A stretch of DNA of 64,000 nucleotides from Dactylonectria macrodidyma (GCA_020744425.1 JAGMUV010000010.1:1302001-1366000); one strand, 5' to 3'. Counted from the first letter of the stretch, positions 43,550 to 55,607 are shown. Notes: generated by a model not told the origin, from the letters alone. Program-made: numbers and translations.

Positions 43550-46500
43550 TTACAAGCTCTCCGAATCCATCTTATCATCAGCACTCATCGCCAATGGCGC
43601 GACGAAAATATCTCGTATAACCTCGTCCCTCTTAAGTAAATTGAAAACTGACACAGCAGACTGGCGTCCGAACCCGCCACGAAGCCAGTGGCGAAGGAAG
43701 ATGGTCAGCGCTGGACCGCATCTTTGGGCGAAACTCTCGAAGCGTGACCATCGTTTGAAAGCCTCGAGCGTGCCGGGCTCAAGAAGACCCCGATCTTCCA
43801 GTTCAAGCGCAGAAATGGGCGACTTTGCTGTTTCCACGTGCCGCAGAACGTCGCCGACTGCGAGCTGGGACTTGGCCGAGGCGCGAGGGCCGTTCAGCGT
43901 CTCAAGGATGAGGAGCATGAGTTTGTGGAACACTAGAGTCTGCCCGTGTTCCGAGCTGGGATAGAGGACGCAAATTTGGCGAAGGAGGACCAGGAACCCG
44001 GGAATAGGATACCGGAGCAGCAGCAAGTCGCAGTTGCTCGGATGAGCCGGGTCCCGGAACTCTGACAGCTCCAACAGCTCGCGGAGGACCTTGTTCTCCG
44101 GAGGCCGGGAGCTGTGGGGCTGGAAGTCGATGCTGAGCGAAGCCGGGACCTCGATGAGGTTATTCAGGTTCCGTTGAAACCATTCTGCGCTCTTCTGGAA
44201 CAGAGCAATGTCAGCGTGGGCTCGGCCGCTGCTGATATTGCGATCCACGTCATTCAATTCGGCATCTAACATGGCCATAAACACAGCTAACAAGTCACCC
44301 GAATCAATCCTCCCGCGAATGGCAAGGTCCAGCGCGTCAAGGACCGCCGCCTGGTTCTGACGGAGAGACACCATCGGCACCGCGGCGATGACGGTGTCGC
44401 CCAGCGGCGACGTGCCCACGCGCACAAGGTGGAAGGCGCAAGAGTCGCAGCAGACAAAGGTGGACAGGGCTCGGGTCTCTGCGAAGCCGCCGATGGCAAG
44501 GGGAAAGGTGATCTGCGCGTTGTCGCCTTCGCGGGGGAACCCTACCGTTGGCCGACCTGGCGGCGGAACCCTTAAGAGCAATGTGAGCACGGCTCCGTCG
44601 TAGTGGCAGAGCGCGCAGCGGCCGCGCAGCTCGTTGCCTGCCTTGTCCAGGGCCTTGAACCTCTCGAAACCCGGGACGAGGATCGGATCGCGCGTGGAGC
44701 GTCGGAGCGAGGGCGATCGGCTCCTGGTGCGGGCGCGTCGCTTGCCGAGCAGCAGTTTCCTACCCCTTGATCTCCGGAAGCCGTCGCTGCCTTCGGCGAC
44801 CGAGTTCTTGAGTGTTGACTCCTCATCAGTAGAGGAGCACGAGGGCCCCAAAGACGGCGCTTTCGAGCTAGGCAGGTCTTTCAAGCTGGGCAGGCCTTTC
44901 GAGCTGGGCAGGTCTTTCGAGCTGTCCAGACCGTAACTAATGTCCATGTTGTCGAAGCCGTGTTCTCCTGGCCCAGCCCCAGAACTGAAGAGGTCTGATG
45001 CCGAGCTTTGTTGGCCTCCCAGTATCTCGCCGTATGTGAGAGCGTAATCTCCGTCTGAGAAGGGGGTGTAAGTCGCGAGCGAGGACGGGCCCAGCCGGGA
45101 AATGAATTCTGACCCGGGGTCAGGGAGCTGAGAAGCCAAGCCTAGCTCAAGTTCAGGGAACAGCGCGCCGGCTGTGGGCGCCATCTGCGGCGAGTCTGCG
45201 GGAGAGTTGATGTTTCGGGGCGATTCCCTGTCAGACGCGTAGGCACAGTGGCCGACGTCCCAGTCTATTTTCACCGACCCGGACTCGAGCGCGGGAGACG
45301 GAGGCCGATCTGGGACTACCGGCGCGGCATCCTTTGGGGCTTGTGTTCGGCGTCTTTTCATGCTGCCCGCACTTGCCTTGGCAGCATTGTAAAGGCGCCG
45401 GTTGGTCTTCCTTGCTTCATCCTCAGATTCGTCGGCGTCTCCCTTGATTTTGCGCCGGTGCAACTTGAGGTTCAGAGCGTGTGCCTGTCGAACTTGTCGC
45501 CGCAGGTCCGTCACAGATTCATCTGAGCTGTCAGAGTTGAGAGCTTCCAGAAGTGCCGAGATGGCCTTGTGGGCTTTGTGATCGACATCTTTGGGCTTCT
45601 TTTCCCGTGACGACGCTGGGAGCTGATGCGAGATAAGCCAGTCAGCCACGTTCTTCCCGGTTCCTTTCGTCTGAGCGGCGAGGGCCAGGCTCCTGACGTT
45701 GTCGCTGTTGTGGATGATCTTTTCTATCGTCGCTTCGTCGACCTTGCCAGCGAGCATGTCGGGGATGTTGACAATTAACCCGTCTTGCAGGGCCATTTCA
45801 TCGGGCTCGAGGTCGCGAATGATGGAGAGCTCCAGCGAGAACAAGTCCTTGTACGCAATCCTCGGAAGCTCCGGCCAGGCTGTGTACTGGTTGACACGCA
45901 GCTTAATCCGCTCACTGCTTCCAGCAGCAGCCAGTGGCAGCAGTCCTTGGAAGTTGCCCTTGGCCTGCAAGATTCGGACGATGCCCGTGGGTATGTCGTG
46001 GAAGAGCAACAGACAGTGCGGCACGTTGGCGTAGACTGCGATGCCCACCGAGATGTCGCAGGCGGCTGGACGGCCGTAGCTAGAGTCGCCAAAGACGATA
46101 ATGACGCACGGCTTGTTGTGGATCGTCATCTCGAGAGTCTCGGTCGCGAACTTTTCCACCAGCTTGTTCTCAATCTTGCCATCCGTCATCAGGACCCATA
46201 TCCCGGCTGACCGCAACGCCGCGAGGCACGTCGGCGACTGGTACAGCGACGACGGATCCGTGCCGCCTCCAGACCCAATCCTGCGCTGGGCCTCGTAGCT
46301 CTTGGGGAAGATGACGGGCTCCAAGGCCCTGTGGCACCACGGAAGCACCTGGACGGAAGCACTGTTGGAGTCGGAATGCTGATGCTGATGCTGCTGAGCT
46401 TGGCGGAGGGTGCAGAACTGGTGCACCACGTCCAGCTCAGCGGCGATGGTCGCGCCGTACGTGCTGCCTGACTTGTCGAGGGCGATGCACATGGGCATGC

Positions 46501-46648
46501 TGCCCATCTCGTGGAAATCCGAAAACTCCGACATGTTGTCGGTAATGGACACCGGCGGGGCCGGGGCCGGGGCCGGGGCGGCCGCCGAACCGATCGTCGG
46601 TTCCGTTGCCGCCGTTTTTGGGGAAGCGGAAGCGGAAGCATTTGCCAT
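43550..46648 (-). CDS. Large vWA-like domain protein, 1032 aa
   Basis: One uninterrupted exon. After a Pro/Ala linker (15-35), a von Willebrand A-like domain carries a MIDAS pattern: DKSGS at D58, S60, S62; GGGTD near T130-D131; TDG near D156. A charged disordered middle (about 360-660) has a basic KRRRT stretch and tandem KDLPSSKGLPSLKDLPSSK-like repeats. Two CxxC-type pairs (CALC near 676, CCDSC near 731) may form a zinc site. The C-terminal 250 residues are helical with no named domain. vWA domains bind metal-dependent protein partners, but the role here is unknown. Codon use and GC are host-like; no intron or lesion. It appears cytoplasmic or nuclear (no signal or membrane segment). Confidence 0.85.
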   Translation of the reverse strand: MANASASASPKTAATEPTIGSAAAPAPAPAPPVSITDNMSEFSDFHEMGSMPMCIALDKSGSTYGATIAAELDVVHQFCTLRQAQQHQHQHSDSNSASVQVLPWCHRALEPVIFPKSYEAQRRIGSGGGTDPSSLYQSPTCLAALRSAGIWVLMTDGKIENKLVEKFATETLEMTIHNKPCVIIVFGDSSYGRPAACDISVGIAVYANVPHCLLLFHDIPTGIVRILQAKGNFQGLLPLAAAGSSERIKLRVNQYTAWPELPRIAYKDLFSLELSIIRDLEPDEMALQDGLIVNIPDMLAGKVDEATIEKIIHNSDNVRSLALAAQTKGTGKNVADWLISHQLPASSREKKPKDVDHKAHKAISALLEALNSDSSDESVTDLRRQVRQAHALNLKLHRRKIKGDADESEDEARKTNRRLYNAAKASAGSMKRRRTQAPKDAAPVVPDRPPSPALESGSVKIDWDVGHCAYASDRESPRNINSPADSPQMAPTAGALFPELELGLASQLPDPGSEFISRLGPSSLATYTPFSDGDYALTYGEILGGQQSSASDLFSSGAGPGEHGFDNMDISYGLDSSKDLPSSKGLPSLKDLPSSKAPSLGPSCSSTDEESTLKNSVAEGSDGFRRSRGRKLLLGKRRARTRSRSPSLRRSTRDPILVPGFERFKALDKAGNELRGRCALCHYDGAVLTLLLRVPPPGRPTVGFPREGDNAQITFPLAIGGFAETRALSTFVCCDSCAFHLVRVGTSPLGDTVIAAVPMVSLRQNQAAVLDALDLAIRGRIDSGDLLAVFMAMLDAELNDVDRNISSGRAHADIALFQKSAEWFQRNLNNLIEVPASLSIDFQPHSSRPPENKVLRELLELSEFRDPAHPSNCDLLLLRYPIPGFLVLLRQICVLYPSSEHGQTLVFHKLMLLILETLNGPRASAKSQLAVGDVLRHVETAKSPISALELEDRGLLEPGTLEAFKRWSRFESFAQRCGPALTIFLRHWLRGGFGRQSAVSVFNLLKRDEVIRDIFVAPLAMSADDKMDSESL

Positions 46649-47570
46649 TGTTGGTTGGGACGTTGCAACGGAAGCTTCCAGGTGGAACTATTCTGGTCCT
46701 TGAAGCCCTGGAGCGGCGAGGGAATCGAGAGAGCAAATATTGATTGCGCCTTCAAACTGTGTGCTGTGCAGCCTGGCTATTACCTTGGGCGAACCACCTT
46801 CGTTGCCTCGCCGTAGTCTGGTTGAAGCTGAGGCGTTCTCGGACCCCTTTAGCGCGCAGGCCAGCCCAATTCTGCCTCGGCGCCTAACTACAGTATTTGC
46901 AGCTCGCTAGGCCAGGCGGCACACTATTGCTCTGCGCGTTGTTGTGGCTGCTGTTAGAAGCACGGTTGGGTTGCTTTAATAGCACAGCTGGAAACACTTG
47001 ATGATGTAAGTATGCATGTATATGCAAGGCAAGGTATAATGCAAAGAGACGCAGGCTATAAATGCTCCCTCCACTAACGCCCTCGCTGGTGTTGCTGCTG
47101 AGGCATGTGAGACTTCTAAGACAAAAAAAAAAATCAAGAACAGGATTCGCACTTTTTATTCTTCGATATAATATTAAACATAAACAACGATATTAGCAGG
47201 ATTGATTGTGGCAACTTCGTACAAAGGTTCTTCGTGATGAAAAGAAAATACGCAACGCTAGCCACTGCCGAGGTCACCGCGTTTTTAAGGCTTGGCTATT
47301 ACTCGCGGCCCCTCTGACGACGGTCTCACATTGTAACGTGATAAATAGCTAGTTTTCATGTCATTTATCACAATGTAAGCACCTCGGTATTGAAGCTGCC
47401 AAAGGGCAACTCAGATAGCACAGTATGAGTTGGCGTTGGAGGTGGATGATAGATAGTCCAAGACCCGCGTTATTGCCGGGGACTTCAGGTTAGCAAAAAC
47501 CTAATTGATAATGCATCTACTTCTCATGACGCACACGGAACGACGTGATAAACGCTTTGCACACTTGGAA
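46649..47570. other. Intergenic region with A-run and inverted repeat
   Basis: Promoter side of the vWA-like gene. A run of A lies at 47121-47132. An imperfect inverted repeat, CATTGT..TGATAAAT and ATTTATCACAATG, spans about 47329-47375. No gene seen. Confidence 0.45.
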
Positions 47571-47573
47571 AGG

Positions 47574-49331
47574 TCACTGAACACGCTTCAAGCGTATTAC
47601 CATTTTTTCCTGACTCGGTGGCGCAATGTATCCATCAGCTTGCTCAACATCTTCATCATCAACGGGAGTCGTAAAGTTGGTATACAGGGCAGCAAGAATG
47701 AATTCAATCTCTACAAGGGAGTCAGTTATATAGATCTTCTTAATCTCAGAGTCGTTTGAACTTACGGTACATGGCCAGGTTGCCCCCAATGTACATTCGC
47801 GCTCCACTCTGAAGGCCCAAAACCATCTCTTCATTTCTTTGAGGTGCTGTTCGTCCGCATATATCCAACGAGCCGGGCGCCACTCATCTGGAGAAGGGAA
47901 GACATGTGGATTGCGGTGCACGCTGTGCGCTTGAGCAAAAATGCGGATGCCTCCAGGGATCCTGCCAAACTCTCGCTAGGCCTCAGGAAACATCTACCCC
48001 TAGGTGTGGTCCTTGGTTCTGGGCCTGGAATCGCGGCATGAAGGCGAAGCGTCTCTTAGATTATAGCATCCAGCAGAGACAACTCATCAATGGTGGCTGC
48101 TGACATTGACCTAACCCCTTCGCTCTGCAACTGGCATCTAGTTAATCGCGGAGTGAGTGCGAGAAGCTCCTTTCTCAATCCTTCTTGGATCTCTGGGCGC
48201 TGAGAGAGTTCATGGACGACATAAGTGAGAGTAATAGAAGAAGTATTAAAGCCAGCTTCCAGCTGATCAAGAAACTTGCTCGCAGTGTCAAGGTGTTGAT
48301 CGTCAAAATCAGAAGCCCCGCGATCTTTTCCATTCTCAATGCCACCTGAGATCTGTTGATGGACTGTGGGGAAGTCCACGAGCTCTTGATATCTGCTACT
48401 CCTTTCACTTTCGGGTTGCCTGTTCGTTTCAAGAACTACCGAGCCCCATCACATATCCTTAGACCCCAATCTTCAATGTGTTTTGCAGAGTTAATCGCAT
48501 GTTTCGAGGGCTTCCAGAGACCTAGCTTAGCAAGGTTATGCATCAGCCGTGGATGCTTCTAAGGCCAAAGAAGTAGGCGTTGCGGGAGTCGAACCATTCG
48601 AGAAATTGTTCGCGGAAACCGACGTCCTGCATCATGTAGGAGCTATTGGCAAGACCAAATAGGTAGCCGGTCACAAAATCCATTGTGATACCTCGAAACT
48701 CGTCGAAAATGTCGAATGCCTTGTTCTCTCCGGAGAACGAACCCATCCCGGGCAGGAACTAGTCGAACAAAAGTGGTCTCGTGATAGTGTTCAGCGCCGG
48801 CGATCTCTGTAGATGAGATTTGGAATAAATGTTTGATACCATCCTCTTCCTTTTAGAACAAACCCTAGACTTGGGCATTGAAAACATATTCGGGCTTCCA
48901 TAAAAGATTAAAATGTCATACGATGTCCCCTTCTCAATCCCGCCACCGCACATAGTCTGGGTCCCGCCTTTCAAGCAATTGACGCTCAGCTCATTCGGGC
49001 CGAGCAAGGCAATTGGGCCAAGCTTCTGATGGGCACTATGAATAGTGGATCTTTCCTTGTGACTATATCGTATCCATGTCATCCACGACGATGATATCCT
49101 AGCCACCCGAAGGACGGATGAAATTCTAGATAATAGCGAAAAAAAAACGGGACGAGGAAATACTTCCAAAGGGCTAGTGAGATGAGATCCCCAACAAGGC
49201 TGAGAGCGGGGTGGGTAAGAAGTATTTGGTATGATATGAGTGAATTGACTAGAAACTGCTGTTGCGAACCTTTCTTTGCGACCAGTACGTAATCCATTAC
49301 TACGTGGTAGCAGCAGAGCAGACAAGTTCAT
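47574..49331 (-). pseudogene. Cytochrome P450 pseudogene with lost heme cysteine
   Basis: Reading the minus strand: an N-terminal P450 region (GPIALLGPNELSVNC, then SPALNTITRPLLFD) ends in an in-frame TAG at about 48760 and continues in the same frame (FDIFDEFRGITMDFVTGYLF). The I-helix reads EAGFNTSS (usual AGxDT with Asp replaced by Asn). The K-helix ETLR is preceded by an in-frame TAA (DAII stop ETLR) near 48060. PxRW appears as RPARW. In the heme loop, SGARMYIGG has Tyr where the invariant Cys belongs (codon at 47791-47793), and a frameshift lies just upstream. Several lesions and loss of the heme ligand make it a clear pseudogene. It once encoded a microsomal monooxygenase, possibly of secondary metabolism. 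Confidence 0.9.
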
Positions 49332-49527
49332 GAATGAAACGCCAATCGCGGTTGCTTCGAGTTCATCGGGGTGCGATCTGTCCTCGGGTCAAGTCTCGGA
49401 TCGGAGTAATCGAGGTTCGCACAATGATTTGCTAATTGCTTGATTATCAATCCATGACTACTTCAATCCATGGCTACTTCAGCCTTCACAGAGGCGGGGG
49501 GAGTGACACCTCTACCCTCTTCGATGA
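49332..49527. promoter_or_regulatory. Short head-to-head gap between P450 and amine oxidase relics
   Basis: About 200 bp between two divergently oriented pseudogenes, with a repeated ATCCATGACTACTTCA / ATCCATGGCTACTTCA pair near 49451-49482. The amine oxidase relic lacks its N-terminus, so this gap is a deletion scar rather than an original promoter. Confidence 0.4.
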
Positions 49528-50034
49528 ACCCCACACAACCCGACGTTCAGCCCGCAATATGCCAAGTATGATGCCGTATCTTTGGATCATAGACTCGCAG
49601 AGTCCGAGCACATGACAACTCCGCTCGAGATAGAGTATTTCAATTCGCTCTTGTTTATTAGTGCCGGGGGAACATTTGAAAACGCAAGCTTCTTTGAGTT
49701 GTTGCAATGCTGGGCTCCGGTAAACACCAACTATGTTCATTACCTTGACTAGACTCGGAAATACAAGCTCAAGAACATTGGTTTAGCACGCTCCATGTTC
49801 GATGATACCAACGCCAAAGGAACTTGGGCTTTGCTTCGGCTTGAAATGGCTACAGAGTATCTCAAGGGCTTACGCAGGCGTCAGGGGAATGTCTACTTCG
49901 CAAGTGGCGATTGGGCTCAGGATTGGAGAGGATTCACTGATGGGGCGATAAAAGACGGGACACAAATTGCAAGAGAATTTGAGCTAGAACTTCGAGCCTT
50001 TGATCCTCCTCAATCTAGAGGGCACAAATTGTAG
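49528..50034 (+). pseudogene. Flavin amine oxidase pseudogene, central and C-terminal part
   Basis: The frame reads YAKYDAVSLDHRLAE, MTTPLEIEYFNSLL and ASFFELLQCW, the substrate-domain pattern of fungal flavin monoamine oxidases, then meets an in-frame TAG near 49764. It resumes in the same frame and ends with the FAD-binding C-terminal motif FASGDWAQDWRGFTDGAI. The N-terminal dinucleotide-binding domain is missing, as is the middle portion between KYKLKNIGLA and YFASGDW. A decayed, internally deleted gene. Confidence 0.78.
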
Positions 50035-51360
50035 CTTCATGAGTTATCATTCTGTGATACTTCGTTATTGCGAATAAGATCGTTTGCTTTAAAGAATTTA
50101 TCTATATCCGATTTGATGGTAAGATAGTACATATTTTTTGAGCAATAGCGACACGCTTTTTACATCGTTTCTTCTCATTTTTAGTCCCCTACATTGCTCC
50201 AAAAAGACGTCTCTCCTTCATTACTCTTTAATACACAAGGCAAGCTGACTCTACTTTGTCATCTTCTAGGACTGCTTAAACATATTCTCAGTGTTGTTAA
50301 CAAATCCTGTTCATCCAAGCTACTTAGCTTTGTCAAGTCGGAGGCTATTGATGGCGGCTGGGTTCTAACCTAACTGTACAGGGTAGGTTCAGGATGTGAA
50401 AAATGTATAATTAAGTACAGCAGGATGCTGGGGTAAGCATACAAGTTGTAATTTGGTAATGTATAAAACAAGCCTTGAGGTAATCAATTGTGTTAATTGG
50501 GAGTGCTGTCCGTATACAAATGCAGTCTGTATACAGGAGCCCAGGTAATCGTCTCCTAGGACGTCTTACTAATCATTGCACCTGTGCAGGTGAGTATGGC
50601 GGTGGCAGATACGATTACCGTGATTGCGAATGGAATTATAGTGTTGAGAATTCCTTCTCTCATTCTCATTCCAAGTGATACCAAGGAAGGAGAACCCCCG
50701 CAAGGGCGCAGTGACGGAGGTTGCCCCAGATCCTGCCCTGAAGGGCCGCAGCAACAGTGACAGCAGGCTGAACCTCTACTCCTGATGACACCTGGTCAAT
50801 TCAGTCTGAAAAGCCCCATTCCATTAAGCTTTGACTTTCATTGCTAACTTGTATTATCCCCAACCTCATCCGAGTGGTCCAAAGTTCCCGCTAATACTGC
50901 TTCGGGCGATCGTCCCCCTCCTCATATCCACGCACGAACAGACGCAAATCCGTTAAGTTAACTCCAGGATGCAAGGGAGTGTGTCAAGGGGGGCTGGGCG
51001 TCAGACTTCGTGGTTGAGATAGGAATAGCGCATACAATAAAGCCTTGAGTGTCGCCTGAGACAGCAAACTAGAAGCAAGTTAGGCATCGGCCATCCCCGC
51101 AAATGTCTTGTTGGGGAGCTCCACAACATGATAAGTCATAGAACAAGCCTCGTAGCGTGGAGGCTGTGTCTTTAAGCACCCAATTCAGAGGGTTGACCCC
51201 TCTAATTGGCATGTGAGTGGCTGTAAGGCGAATTCGCAGGCGTTTTCAGTTGCAAAGCTTGACATATATCTACTTGGCCTCTACGTCAGATGCCATCTCA
51301 TACTCAGTCACTCAGCAGCACACAATCGTACATTTCTGTAATACTCAACTCTGCTTCAAC
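50035..51360. other. Intergenic region; no supported gene
   Basis: 1.3 kb of normal to slightly AT-rich sequence with only short frames on either strand. The last few hundred bases are the promoter side of the gene starting at 51361. Confidence 0.4.
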
Positions 51361-52300
51361 ATGCCATCTACTCCTCCTCCAGCTCGCAGCTTCGCAGACA
51401 ACAGAGATTCCGTTGCTGGGCATTTTCTTTCACTGTCCGTTCTTAATACAATCTCGCTTGTACTATCATTTATTGTGTACTTCAATCACAATCGCGAGGA
51501 GGCAGATGATCTCGCCCAATGCATAGTGGTTAGTACATATTCATCCTGTTTATTTTGGTCAAGCTGACCAATACTACACTAACAGGGTTCGATGGCCAGT
51601 GCTGCCTTCCTCGGCTGTAGCATTCTCATACGCTCGAAGAAGCCCAATGTATACAGTAGAAAAAGGGTCACAATCGCTCTGTTATCCGATACTACATTTA
51701 CTCTGGCAAAGTGAGTATGATTTATGATAAGTTGTTCTCGTGGTTAATTATTTTCGCAGTGGCGTATTTGGTATACTGAGTGGCGTACAACGCATCCAAG
51801 GCACAGGCCGAGAGACATCCTCGGCCATGTTAGCTGCAAACGCCCTTCTTTCTTCATTCAATTGGTGAGTTAGTCTAAAAGGCTTGAAGGTCTACAAAGC
51901 TCATGCCTATAGCATTTACGGCATTTATCTTGGCCGTGCCTTGCATAGATTTCAACAATCGCTAGAGCAACTCCACCCTTCGTCAACTGCCGATGAGGTC
52001 CAAGCCGCCGAACAAGGGCAGAGGACAGGCCAGGGGGGTTCAAGTCAAGCAGATGAACCCATTACGCAGGAATCCAATGAACAGCCGACAGCATTTGTTG
52101 AGAATTCGAGGGTCGGTGCAGAGGACAAGACAACCCCAATTGTCGTCACTGAAGACCTCAACACTCTTCCTCAGACGAGTCACCAGTCACAGGCGGCCAG
52201 GGAACACTCTGGTGAAGAATTTAAGCGAGGAGACGGCACAGTTGATGCAACTATAAGTTCCGAGACGGATTTTAGTCCTCGGAATGGCCGTAGTGCCTGA
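51361..52300 (+). CDS. Small multi-span membrane protein, 261 aa, four exons, unknown function
   Basis: Exons 51361-51528, 51586-51710, 51760-51864, 51913-52300; GT-AG introns and 786 nt in frame. Hydrophobic segments lie at LSLSVLNTISLVLSFIVYF, at SMASAAFLGCSILI, at VTIALLSDTTFTLANGVFGI and at SAMLAANALLSSFNCIYGIY, giving about four short spans. A hydrophilic tail rich in Q/E/S/T (last ~110 residues) follows. Gene structure and frame closure support a real gene. The family is not recognised; a tetraspan-like fungal membrane protein is the best description. Confidence 0.7.
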
Positions 52301-54082
52301 TAAGTTGACAAGGTTTTTTAAAAAAGGTCTAGGAAGAATTGAAGGTGTTTTGGTTCCCACAATGCTACAATATAGCATAAGTGAATCATTAGAAACGTTC
52401 AGGAACGTAAGGAGTGAGCCCAAGCATATCAGCAGCCGTCATATCCAAGGAGCCGGCACCGTTTGTATGCCTTATTAGCAACAATAAAAGAGTATTAACA
52501 TGTCCCGAGTGTACTGGTCATGACTTCCATAGTGCGTGTGACAAGATGCACATTTTAGCACGAAAATCGTACCGGGTTCTATTACGAAACAAGCCCTTGC
52601 TTTGAATGCAGAAATTAGCTCAATATATTTTTAATCGAAATAGTACTTCTAGTTTACCTTGTTCGTCAAGGGCACGCCTCGGCGTTCCTAGCGGCAATAG
52701 TGAAGATCAGTACATTCAAACTGAATGCAAGGCTGACCTTCTTGGGAAGACGAAGGAAGCATGAAGTAGGAACATTTGTAGCTAGCAAAACACTATCAAT
52801 CGGAGTTTCAGGTAACATATAGCCCCTCAAAATGCTATCACGCATCAGTAAACGATTATGTCCTGCTGTACGGCCGATTTTCTTTTGTATCCAGACTCCC
52901 CATACCGCAGCCAGTGGTATTCTAATAGTCCACACCGATCAGCCAGAACTGAGGCAGTCTGACAATCTGTTATAATATCTTGAGATAGCTTTTATGTGGC
53001 ACGTCGCCACGGGGATGTCAGTGGGAATCCTAGGAATACCTTACTCTATGAAGGACATGGACCTCGGTCTCAAATTGATGGTGTACTACAGAGTAGACAA
53101 TTTAAGCACTTCCATTTTTGACTTGCCGGAAAAGCTTCGTCGTTCTATAGTGGCGCTTCAAGAAACTTAGAGAAACACCAATTCTACGGAGCCTTTGATG
53201 CCTGTATATTGACATGAGTGAGTGTAATAACTCCGGCATCCTTGGCACGGGGCTTCCCGTTTTTCTCAAAGAGGATTCGTACCCATCAACATTAAGATCG
53301 CGGAGCCTCCAACTCCGACTCCAGCTTTGACCTTCAGAAATACGGCCGTGCGCTGTGCGACCTTCCAACGTTTGGAGAAACAGAATCGTCGCTCTTCAGA
53401 AGAGACAAAGACAAGAACTCCTAGAGCTGATTATCGGGCTGGTCACGGAGCTCGAGAGTTTTACATTTGGTACCTTGATTTTAGATGGAAAAATGGCCGA
53501 GTCTGGCACTGTTACATCACGTCAACATGCCTTATCGATGTTCTCAGACTCAGCGGCGCAAGTTTGAAGCACCTGAGTCTCGGCTTCAACTATACGTTCT
53601 CCTTCGGTAGCGACCAATTTTCAGCACAAATGAACAAATCCACACAGCAGATGACCCGCTTCACTGCTCTCTATTGATAAATCTGTCCGTTCCATCGAGG
53701 ATGAGTTACTGGCAAAAAGCAAATGCGCATTGTGGATCATGCCTCACCTTGCCTTCAGACTTCCTCATGATCTCACACCATGCAATCGCATTCTTCTCAT
53801 CTTGAGCCGAGACATAGAGGTGTAAGCGGGACTTCGATGAAAGCAGCGGTCTATATCCAAGAGAGGCTTCCTTCCGGACCTGCATCTGATCTTTGGCGGG
53901 ACGCTTAACTCATTGTCTGGCCGAGGAGTTACACCCATTAAACTTAACAAACAGGCTAACCTGCTTGCGTAATTATAAAGTGCTTAATAGTGATTATAAT
54001 TAATAAAGATTGATCAACGTACAGTCCCTTTAAAAGACTGTAGCAAGAGCTATGAGAAGAGAAAGAAATCTACTGTGGACAT
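52301..54082. other. Intergenic region with a possible decayed gene near 53,300-53,650
   Basis: In 53327-53650 (+), short blocks in different frames (LLELIIGLVTELESFTFGTL; LKHLSLGFNYTF) have the look of a leucine-rich or F-box-type protein broken by frameshifts. No intact frame or boundaries can be given. The rest shows no gene. Confidence 0.3.
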
Positions 54083-55607
54083 TTACCAGCCGCCACCAGC
54101 TTTCTTGAAGCCAGGGAACTTCTCTGCATTGTAATCAAACCAATTGGTTCCATTCACCGAGAGGTCGTCGTACACAGCGCACTCCATTGCTCCCATAACA
54201 GGCTCGAGTGCAGCAAAGACGAGGTCTGTAACGCTTGACAGCGTGGCATAAAGGGAAGACAAAGAGTTAGGAGACACGGTCTTAATGGCATTCAGGGCGA
54301 AGCAGACTAGGTTGTTGCCTTGCAAGAGGTTCTTCCCGTTGAGGATGCCGCCGCTGAGGTCGTGTATGTCGATGCCGGTGAAGGTGTTGACACCATTCGT
54401 ATTTCCGCCGATGCTACAAGAGCTATTAGTATCTTCCATGTTCTAAATAGCCTTAGATGTTAAAATACCTTAAGACCTCAGGGTGGCTATGCGTTACAAT
54501 GTCGAGCGCGAGGGCAGCGACACCGTAGTCGGTGTAATGACGGCGGTACAGGTTCTCCGGAATGCGTTCGTGGCCAACAACATATGTCATGTCATCCTCG
54601 GGGCCGTAGACAGAGAAGAAGCTCTTGAGGCCTTCCTTGTCAAGCCTGCCCTCATCAGGATACTCGGCAGAGCGATTAGCCACCAGGCGGGCGGTAAAGG
54701 AATAGGGACTGGCTCGGACGAGCCAGCCGCTTGCAGGGCCGAACCAGGCGAAAGGATTCGTGGCAATGGTCTGGTACCAACGGTTCTTGTTGTGCTCGAA
54801 CAAGACCTCCATGCTATAGTTGGGATCCTCGGCGTCTTTCTGAAGGTTGTACAAGTCCATGAAGTAGGACATGTTCATGTTATTGTTGTCGCCAACTGGG
54901 TCATAGAGGTCGCCACGGGTGGGACTACCATCGACCTCAAACAAAGGGTGCGTACCAACAAGGCCACGGGGGGTACCTAGAAGGCCACCGAGTGTGCCGG
55001 TCATGTACTTTGACCACCCGCCTTGCGATACAGAGACCAAGTTGCCTCCAATAACGACACCCAATGTTGTGAGGATTGATGAAAGGTCGGGTGACATGCC
55101 CCAGACCTCAGCAACCGCCGTGACATATTGAGTCCACTAGGCTCTGGTTAGTTGGCCACAAAATTCAGAGTTGAATATCAACTCACAGTTGCAACTCCAT
55201 TACGAGGAAGGTAGTTGTGGTTGGCCAAAGTATTCAAGCCAGGGCAAAGGCCGCGAACGTCGCCAGCTTCCCAATTTGGGGGCTTAAACTCATGGTCTCC
55301 GTGTACTACAAATTATCAGCAAAAACGGCCTCACCAAGCGTAGCCGCCTCCTTTGCGTATCATACTCACCGTTAATGAGCTGTTTCTCAGGGTCGAAATC
55401 TACCACTCGCTTCCCAAGCGCTGGGGGCGCCTGCGATGCGTACTTGCGAATGGTCTCGGGGTCGATGCCGAAGTGAGGATTGTAACCATCTCTGGTGTCG
55501 AACTTGAATGCGTCGAGCCGGATCGGAGTATCGGGATCAATGGGAGGCAGAGCTGCTGCTTGCTTGGAGAGCAAAGCTAGCGACACACAAGTGAACGTAA
55601 ACTTCAT
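54083..55607 (-). CDS. Secreted heme-thiolate peroxidase (chloroperoxidase/UPO family), 454 aa, four exons
   Basis: Exons 55607-55370, 55305-55187, 55136-54469, 54422-54083; GT-AG introns, 1365 nt closing in frame. The start at 55607 gives a signal peptide (MKFTFTCVSLALLSKQAAA). The PCP-type heme loop reads RGLCPGLNTLANH with the thiolate ligand at C100. The acid-base and Mg2+ region reads FEVDGSPTR (E186, D188, S190), corresponding to the EGD...S pattern of unspecific peroxygenases. The family uses H2O2 to oxygenate or halogenate small molecules, outside the cell or in secondary metabolism. All key residues are present. It may act on products of the terpenoid genes in this window, but only proximity supports that. 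Confidence 0.9.

Noticed and set aside
46189..46755. 188-codon minus-strand frame overlapping the vWA-like gene start
   Set aside because: Alternative frame of the same GC-rich region; the 1032-codon frame with a MIDAS motif is the coding one.
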